Source of the DNA: Actinomortierella ambigua
Taxonomy: Eukaryota > Mortierellomycota > Mortierellomycetes > Mortierellales > Mortierellaceae
Assembly: GCA_016098155.1 (NCBI GenBank)
Contig: JAAAJB010000016.1
Span: 4,438-68,437 of the forward strand
DNA: 64,000 nucleotides
Direction: 5' to 3'
A program made the translations under genes and the position numbers. A model generated the notes under the pieces. It was not told the origin of the DNA and did no database searches. It saw only the letters and a list, made by a program, of their open reading frames with translations. The stretch's first letter is position 1. The number at the start of each line of letters is the position of its first letter. This document shows positions 60,101-64,000 of this stretch, one piece after another.

Positions 60101-60412
60101 CCTCGCTTTGTGTCGACCTCGGCCAGCGCCGACCGCCCTGGCTGGCGCGAGCGTTTGGCGGCCAAGGCCGCTGCGGGCGATTCGACGACTGGCAGCGCTG
60201 GATCGTCGGGTGGTGCGCCCTCGCCCACGGGCTCGCCCGCGCCTCCTTCGAGCGGTGGTTCTTACCGTCCCCCTGCCTTCCGCAGCTCGCCTTCGTCGAC
60301 CCCTCCTCCCCCTCCTGCCGCCGCCCCCGAAGAGAGCAGCGGTCCTCGCCGTCCCCTCTTTGGTGTCCAAAAGTCTGGAGGCTGGCGTGATCGCCAGGCT
60401 GCCAAGCAGTAA
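56557..60412 (+). CDS. TIF32: Translation initiation factor eIF3 subunit a (3 exons)
   Basis: Exons 56557-56608, 57379-57593 and 57713-60412 give 988 residues. The start MPPFSISRPESVLRRADELI aligns with the eIF3a N-terminus (F-x-RPE-x-x-L-x-RA). Next come SLEPIMLKFVELCVDLRKGK and AKEGLHQYKNISQ, matching the family closely, and [20 protein letters not shown]. The PCI-type helical region runs to about residue 540 (QVRIDH-like block at LSIRIDHATQSLTFETDLFA). From about 545 to 870 the chain is a highly charged helix (EERRKREEERIRNEQ and similar), then a Gly/Ser/Pro tail. eIF3a scaffolds the eIF3 complex on the 40S subunit. Intron 1 is 770 bp with CA and decamer repeats. Codon use is extremely C/G-ending, typical of a highly expressed gene, and produces a long false ORF on the other strand. 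Confidence 0.96.
57107..57190. repeat. (CA)12 and 10-bp ACTCTCTCCC tandem repeats in eIF3a intron 1
   Basis: (CA)n at 57107-57130, then four perfect decamers ACTCTCTCCC at 57151-57190, preceded by a near copy at 57141. All lie inside the 770-bp first intron. Confidence 0.9.
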
Positions 60413-60869
60413 TATTTTACCAACACTCAAAGAAAGAAATAAGAAGAAACATTATATACATGTAAAAAAAAAAAGACAACAGCATGGCTTGTGTGTTTTT
60501 TTTGTCGTCAAAGAAATAGTCTATTATTATTATTGTGTGTGTGTTTTTCTTAGCTCCCTGACATAGGAAGAACTAAAATCAGGCCAGATTCCGTTACGGC
60601 GGGAAAAAATGTCGACGTCTGGATGACACAGACGAGCTAGGGGAGGGAAAGAAATCCAATGTATCAGAGTAATTCTTGTCTTTTCCCTCCACTGCCACTC
60701 TTTTTTTTCTCCTTCTTACTTCTACACTTTTCTCGACGGATTCCCTCGCCTCCGACTGTGCACAAAGGATTTGAAAGCTCTTTGCCTCCTCTCCATTTCC
60801 TTGTTCAACCAAGGGCAAAAGAAAAGAAGAAAGAAAGAAGAAGACAAACCCAACACAGAGCAATAACAT
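60413..60869. promoter_or_regulatory. Intergenic between eIF3a and GSIII
   Basis: About 460 bp. A/T-rich 3' sequence of eIF3a is followed by a pyrimidine-rich stretch (60680-60800) and a purine-rich leader directly before the GSIII ATG. No gene seen. Confidence 0.5.
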
Positions 60870-63310
60870 ATGGCTTCTGCCGCCAACGTCCCTCGTACAG
60901 AGGTGATCCAACAGAATGTGGCACGACCGCCACGCGAGATCTCGTACCCACGGCACGACGGCAAGCCCGTGTACACCTCCGAGCTCTTTGGCGAGAATGT
61001 GTTTGGGCTGGACAAGATTGCTAAAGCCTTGCCCAAGCCGGCCTTTGCCCAGTTCCTAAAGCAAGTTCGTGGCCGACAGGCGCTTGACAGGACTACCGCC
61101 GATGCGATTGCCCATGCCGTCCGCATCTGGGCCATGGACAAGGGCGCCACTCACTTTACTCATTGGTTCCAACCCCAGACGGGCACCACCGCGGAAAAGC
61201 ATGATGCCTTTCTGACCCTCAAGACGACCTTTAGTCCTTCTGGCATTGAGGTAAAAGAGAAGAGGTCAGAAAGATAAGGAGAGGGGGGGATATTGTAAGA
61301 GGGGAGATAGGGAGATGAACTGAAACAAGTGGCATGAGACTGACCAACAAGTTGTAATCTTTTTTTTTGTTTCTTGTGTGTGTATGTTAGACCAAAGCGA
61401 TTGATGCCTTCTCAGGATCGCAGCTGCTGCAGGCGGAGCCTGATGCGTCGTCGTTCCCCTCGGGCGGGATGCGGTCGACGTTTGAAGCGCGCGGATACAC
61501 GGTCTGGGACACAACGTCGCCCATGTTTCTGCAGCACGGCCCACACCACACCTGTGTGCTGTACATCCCGTCGATCTTCATCTCGTACAACGGCGACGCC
61601 CTCGACGAGAAGACCGTCCTGCTCCGATCGTCCGAGCAGCTCTCCAAGGCCGCCCTGGGCCTGCTCGAGCTACTTGAGCCCGTCCCGGCGGGAGCGCCGC
61701 CAATGACGGCGCACGTGTACACAACCTTGGGCACCGAGCAAGAGTATTTCCTGATCGACCGGTCGCTGTACGTGCTCCGGCCCGACCTCAAGATCACGGG
61801 CCGGACCCTGATCGGGGCCCTGCCGGCGAAGCACCAACAGATGGAGGATCACTATTTCGGGCATATCCCCTCACGTGTGCTGGCAACGATGAGCGAGACC
61901 GAGCTGGAGCTGCTCAAGTTGGGCGTGCCCGTGAAGACACGGCACAACGAGGTGGCGCCGCAGCAGTTTGAGCTGGCACCGATCTTTGAGGAGGCGTCGA
62001 TTGCGGTCGACCACAATCTGTTGACGATGGAGGTCCTGTCCAAGGTCGCGCATCGGAACAATCTCAAGGTGCTCTTCCACGAAAAGCCGTTCAAGGGCGT
62101 GAACGGCTCCGGCAAGCACTGCAACTGGTCCTTGTCGACCGATCGCGGCGACAATCTGTTGGACCCGACCGTGAAACCCGAGACCAACTATCGGTTCCTG
62201 TTGGTCTTGCTCGCGACGATGGACGCCGTCCTCAAGCACGGCGCCCTCCTCCGCGCCGGCATCGCCTCGGCGTCGAACGAGCACCGTCTGGGCGCCAACG
62301 AGGCCCCACCGGCGATCATCTCGGTCTTTTTGGGTGAGCACCTGACCGAGGTCCTCAACTCGATCGAAGAGTCGCGCCCGATCCGCAACTTTTCCATGCC
62401 GAATATCAAGACTATCAAGCTCGGTGGCACGGCCCTGGACGTCATGGTCTCCTCGCTGCCAGAGATCTCGCGCGATCTGACCGATCGGAACCGGACTTCC
62501 CCCTTTGCGTTTACGGGCAACAAGTTTGAGTTTCGAGCCGTCGGTTCCAAACAGTCGCCTTCCTTCCCCATGACGCTCCTCAACGCCGCCGTCGCGGCCT
62601 CGCTCCAGGAGATTACGGCCGCTCTAAAGACGGCCGCGGGCGACAAGCCCTATCCATCGGATGCCGACAAGCTCAAGGTGATCCGTCACTATATCCAAAC
62701 GACCAAGATCGTCCGGTTCGAGGGCGATGGGTACTCGGATGCCTGGAAGCAAGAGGCCGCCCGTCGCGGCTTGCCCAACATCACCAACTGTCCCGATGCC
62801 TTTGATCAGATCGTCGCAGACGAGCATTCAGCCATGTTGATCGGTCTCGGCATCTTTTCGAAATCCGAGCTGCAGTCTCGTCACTACATCCTGATGGAGC
62901 GCTATGCCAAGGACCTGATCCTCGAGGCCAACGTCCTCCGGGGTATGCTCGTCCAGCAGATCATGCCGGCCGTCTTTGCCTACCGGGCCACGTTGTCCGA
63001 GTCCGCCGTGCGGCTGGCCGAGTTGGGTATCGCGGCCGATGGTGGTGGGGCAGAGGCGTTGCCCGAGGTCCAGTTGTTGAGAAAGTTACAGCCACATTTG
63101 GTCAACTTGCAAAAGTGGGTCGATGCCTTGGATGGCGCCCTCAATAAGGTCCATCATGTGGCTGGCGACCCCTCCAAGGAGGCGCGCGCCTCGGCCAAGT
63201 ACCTCCTCCCGGCCATGGAGGGTGCACGCGAGGTCGCCGATGAGCTCGAGACGATGCTCGCCGACAGGTTTTTCCCGCTGCCAAAGATGTCTGAACTGCT
63301 TTGGTTCTAA
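60870..63310 (+). CDS. Type III glutamine synthetase, GSIII (2 exons)
   Basis: Exons 60870-61250 and 61391-63310 join in phase 0 for 766 residues, near the 700-730 usual for GSIII. The N-terminal block ELFGENVFGLDKIAKALPKP and MDKGATHFTHWFQPQTGTTA, with AEKHDAF, is diagnostic of GSIII and absent from GSI and GSII. Catalytic landmarks follow: TLGTEQEYFLID (about 240-250), NGSGKHCNWS (about 365-374), EHRLGANEAPPAI (about 424-436) and NRTSPFAFTGNKFEFRAVGS. All glutamate, His and Arg residues expected for metal, ATP and glutamate binding appear present. The C-terminal part has the helical GSIII-specific extension. The enzyme makes glutamine from glutamate, ammonia and ATP, probably in the cytosol since no targeting peptide is evident. 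Most fungi are known for GSII. Strong C/G codon bias fits a resident, well-expressed gene. Confidence 0.96.
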
Positions 63311-63750
63311 AAAGAATGAAAAAAAAAGTTGCGAAAGTGTAGTGTAGTATCAAGGGTTTCGCTGTAGGCAACAATGGTGAGTGAGGACCCTGGATCCCAA
63401 TCCCACTTTGAAGACTGTAGGCTAAATGAAATCTTGTCAGAATAAAAAAAAAGTATTCTATTTTTTTTAATGAAGCTATTGTACAGAGGACATGTTTATG
63501 TATGTATGTATGTGTAGGTCCCTGGGGGTGTTCACAATCGTAGTCAGTTTGTTTACGCTGTCGCATGGTGCTTGACCACACATCCCTAAAAGGACCCCCC
63601 CCCCAACGCCCACTACCGACGGGATCGCAATCGAGCCATTTCACAGCGCAAACAGTTTGACCCGCAACTATAGTAGATGTGGAGGTGTCTACTGCAGGAT
63701 AATGCAAAAGCTACAACATAGCAAGATAGGGAAAAAAAAAGGCGAGAATA
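63311..63750. other. Convergent intergenic region downstream of GSIII
   Basis: About 440 bp with an AATAAA at 63441-63446 that may serve GSIII, and a (GTAT)n run near 63497-63512. No gene seen. Confidence 0.5.
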
Positions 63751-63809
63751 TTAGTTTTCTTCGACCCATTTCATCGTCTCGCCATAATCCCACATGCTCG
63801 TCATTTCTT

Positions 63810-63848
<39 letters not shown>

Positions 63849-64000
63849 CTTTCGAGAAAACATACTTGTTGCAGTTGGGCTTGTCTCGACGGAGTTTCTT
63901 GGGGAAGCGTGGGACAGGGCCCGTTGTTGATTTCCTGAGCGAGTGAGTTGTTGATCCCTGGCCAGACGACGACGACGACGACGACGACGATGGTGGCAAT
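63751..64000 (-). CDS. C-terminal part of an unrecognised gene, truncated at the window edge
   Basis: A minus-strand ORF enters from the right edge and stops at 63751. It encodes a Ser run (from a CGT/CGA repeat), then RKSTTGPVPRFPKKLRRDKP, NCNKYVFSKERKRERERERE, and ends KKEMTSMWDYGETMKWVEEN. The Arg-Glu stretch is translated from a (CT)n/(GA)n microsatellite at 63815-63842. A GTATGT after NCNK could be a splice donor, but the plain unspliced frame reaches the sensible-looking terminus WDYGETMKWVEEN, so no intron is assumed. Family unknown. Confidence 0.5.
63815..63842. repeat. (CT)14 microsatellite within the right-edge ORF
   Basis: Perfect dinucleotide run; on the minus strand it encodes alternating Arg-Glu. 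Confidence 0.9.

Noticed and set aside
57674..60430. 918-codon ORF on the minus strand across eIF3a
   Set aside because: Antisense shadow created by the C/G-ending codon bias of eIF3a. The translation is Leu/Gly/Val/Asp-rich with no motif, and the plus strand is unmistakably eIF3a.
1..64000. tRNA, rRNA, snRNA genes and CRISPR arrays
   Set aside because: Looked for T-loop/anticodon patterns, snRNA-like motifs and regularly spaced repeats. None were found, and CRISPR would not be expected in a fungal nuclear genome.

Overview
The window is nuclear DNA of a fungus. The genes are broken by short spliceosomal introns (GTAAGT-type donors, CTAAC or CTAAT branch sites, T-rich 3' ends). The proteins are typical of fungi and other eukaryotes: Tim17, Snu13, a Spp1-type PHD protein, an Ipi1/TEX10 protein, BLOC-1 subunit 1, Dicer, a MAPEG protein, Snf7, eIF3a and type III glutamine synthetase. 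Housekeeping genes have strong C/G third-position bias. Non-coding DNA is full of homopolymers, microsatellites and pyrimidine tracts, and these tracts usually lie on the coding strand just upstream of start codons. GSIII, a large TEX10-like protein and BLOC1S1 in one locus point to an early-diverging lineage (zygomycete- or chytrid-grade) rather than Dikarya. That placement is inference.

Layout, 1-24 kb (dense). First exon of an RRM protein (minus, runs off the left edge); TIM17 (plus, 4 exons); a giant Spp1-like PHD protein (minus, 4485-11584, containing a 76-N gap in a polyglutamine tract); SNU13 (minus), diverging from an IPI1/TEX10 gene (plus); BLOC1S1 (minus), tail-to-tail with IPI1 only 40 bp away; a secreted, probably GPI-anchored Ala/Pro-rich protein (plus); and an unrecognised acidic 293-residue protein (minus).

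24-42.6 kb. A gene-poor stretch of about 18.6 kb with simple repeats, pyrimidine tracts, one possible spliced leader, one isolated coding-like ORF and a roughly 690-bp compound 15-bp minisatellite. No convincing multi-exon gene was found by reading it.

42.6-64 kb (dense again). A Dicer (plus) with two intact RNase III centres but a helicase that has lost its ATPase motifs; a low-complexity Ser/Thr-rich protein (minus); then four plus-strand genes in a row: MAPEG, SNF7, eIF3a and GSIII. The C-terminal end of another minus-strand gene reaches the right edge.

Functional themes: Snu13, Ipi1 and eIF3a serve ribosome assembly and translation; Spp1 (H3K4 methylation) and Dicer serve chromatin and RNA silencing; Snf7 and BLOC1S1 serve endosomal sorting. 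The most notable items are the helicase-degenerate Dicer, the gene desert with its minisatellite, and GSIII. All exon joins were made by eye. One join, in the Spp1-like gene, does not keep frame and is flagged.
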